From the NCBI GenBank assembly GCA_003315655.1, contig NIZT01000001.1, positions 1 through 61,679 on the forward strand: a DNA stretch of 61,679 bases, in the 5' to 3' direction. Of the stretch, positions 60,964 through 61,679 are shown piece by piece. The first letter of the stretch is position 1; every line of letters begins with the position of its first letter. Source of the DNA: Candidatus Methanobinarius endosymbioticus (GTDB taxonomy: Archaea; Methanobacteriota; Methanobacteria; Methanobacteriales; Methanobacteriaceae). The notes under the pieces are model-generated. The model was not told the DNA's origin and searched no databases. It worked only from the letters and a program-made list of their open reading frames with translations. The translations under genes and the position numbers were made by a program.

Positions 60964-61150
60964 AATTACATCTCCAATTATAAATTTATTTTGAATATAA
61001 TTATATAGAGATACATATATTAATATATTTAAATTTATTCAAAATAAATCATTAATAAAACTATTAATAAATAAATTAAATAATAAAAAAGTTAGAAATT
61101 AAAAAGATAGAGTTAAAATTAAAAAGAATTAAAACGTGAAAAAAGTAAAT

Positions 61151-61514
61151 TTAAGCTGTTGCTATAGTTTCTGCTAAAGGAATTTTAATATCATTTAGAA
61201 TACTTGTATTTGTTGTTTTAATCTCTTCACTATCTTTTATAGACAGAGTAAATCAGCATTGACAAATATTTTATCATCAGTAATTTTTACTAATAATTTT
61301 ATACTTCTAATTTTTTCTAGACTATTTATAGTATTTTTTAATACATGAGATGCACTTAAGATTTCTAGTGCTATAAATTCTCTTTTTTATTAAAATCCAT
61401 TATAACATTATTATTTAGCTGAATAATAGTTTCATGTTTATAATTTTCAGTTTTTATAAATAATACATCAGCATCTGAATCATAAGTATAAGATACAGAT
61501 ACTGGAATATTCAT
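61151..61514 (-). pseudogene. DUF2283 protein, frameshifted
   Basis: Read on the reverse strand from ATG 61514: MNIPVSVSYTYDSDADVLFI carries the DUF2283 signature (YDSDADVLFI). The frame breaks at an A-run near 61390 (DFNKK), then continues FIALEILSASHVLKNTINSL and TDDKIFVNADLL. A second shift near 61250 leads to LSIKDSEEIKTTNTSILN and IKIPLAETIATA to TAA 61151-61153. DUF2283 proteins are often paired with a DUF4258 partner, whose last residues may survive just upstream (61520-61565). Two lesions. Confidence 0.75.
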
Positions 61515-61519
61515 ATTTT

Positions 61520-61600
61520 CACCTTTTTTCTGGAAATGTTGTGAGAATTCTTATTTCATCCATATTTGTAATAGCTATTATAATTATTAAATTATATTTA
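61520..61600 (-). pseudogene. Possible DUF4258 remnant
   Basis: The reverse strand reads NLIIIIAITNMDEIRILTTF, then PEKR and stop, six bases before the DUF2283 start. The ending fits the C-terminus of DUF4258 proteins, which are often encoded just before DUF2283. Nothing of the rest is seen toward the window edge. Confidence 0.35.
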
Positions 61601-61679
61601 TTAGATTTAAGATGTTTATAAATTTAATTGTGCATTTTTCAGGGGAGGAGCTATTTATTATCGTGAATCCCTTGCAGGA

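Noticed and set aside
1-61679. Prophage, transposase or integrase
   Set aside because: I saw no transposase, integrase, terminase or capsid-like protein, and no terminal inverted repeats flanking a gene.

Overview
The window looks like chromosome from a methanogenic archaeon of the Methanobacteriales, most like Methanobrevibacter. Reasons: very low G+C by eye, with long A/T-only spacers; an archaeal histone; archaeal aIF2-gamma, aIF5B, Spt4/RpoE, S6e, S24e, S27ae, S28e, L7Ae and L24e; an F420-dependent NADP reductase; a DUF2115 protein; a GTP-dependent dephospho-CoA kinase; and adhesin-like beta-helix proteins typical of host-associated Methanobrevibacter. TATA boxes of the TTTATATA type and strong Shine-Dalgarno sites are visible. 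I found no tRNA, rRNA, CRISPR array, transposase or prophage.

Layout. 1-2270: a ribbon-helix-helix protein, a long spacer with two candidate structured RNAs, and a small membrane protein. 2271-3590: argJ. 3667-10240: a decayed accessory block (gadB, three secreted or lipoprotein-like genes, one large adhesin). 10540-15716: argB, a broken methyltransferase, an isopropylmalate/homoisocitrate dehydrogenase, a HEAT-repeat protein and pdxT. 15954-20452: a decayed three-gene glutamate synthase cluster and a decayed quinone-oxidoreductase-like gene. 21260-29759: MATE exporter, DUF2115, npdG, endA, trpS, an Xre regulator with a broken membrane partner, a broken SpoIIM-like gene and thrC. 30319-41395: ferritin, histone and the information-processing blocks rpl7ae-rps28e-rpl24e-ndk-infB and rps6e-eif2g-PIN-ppa-rpoE-spt4-dpck-rps24e-rps27ae. 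42031-48631: argH, small proteins, a KH/PP-loop ATPase, a hexapeptide acyltransferase and a solute-binding protein. 48961-50848: a decayed ATPase plus partner. 50995-61679: two rubredoxins, an unknown protein, aroE, hisS, a decayed adhesin, a PIN-ATPase-KH protein, a 32-residue hydrophobic peptide gene, hisI and a decayed DUF2283 gene.

The main message is selective decay. More than a dozen genes carry frameshifts or in-frame stops, often several each, and nearly all are accessory (adhesins, glutamate synthase, glutamate decarboxylase, methyltransferase, oxidoreductase, possible defence genes). Translation, transcription and most amino-acid genes in the same sequence are intact. A uniform sequencing error rate would not spare them. 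This fits a host-restricted or endosymbiotic methanogen early in genome reduction; that lifestyle is an inference.

The second message is RNA. Several spacers hold helices that extend through G-U wobbles or sit about 25 bases after a TATA box: 823-947 (three-way junction plus terminator-like hairpin), 1080-1224 (long stem with possible pseudoknot), 7624-7689 (24-bp hairpin before the adhesin), 14706-14813 and 51496-51604. Together with the peptide gene at 60213-60431, these are the best candidates for undescribed elements.
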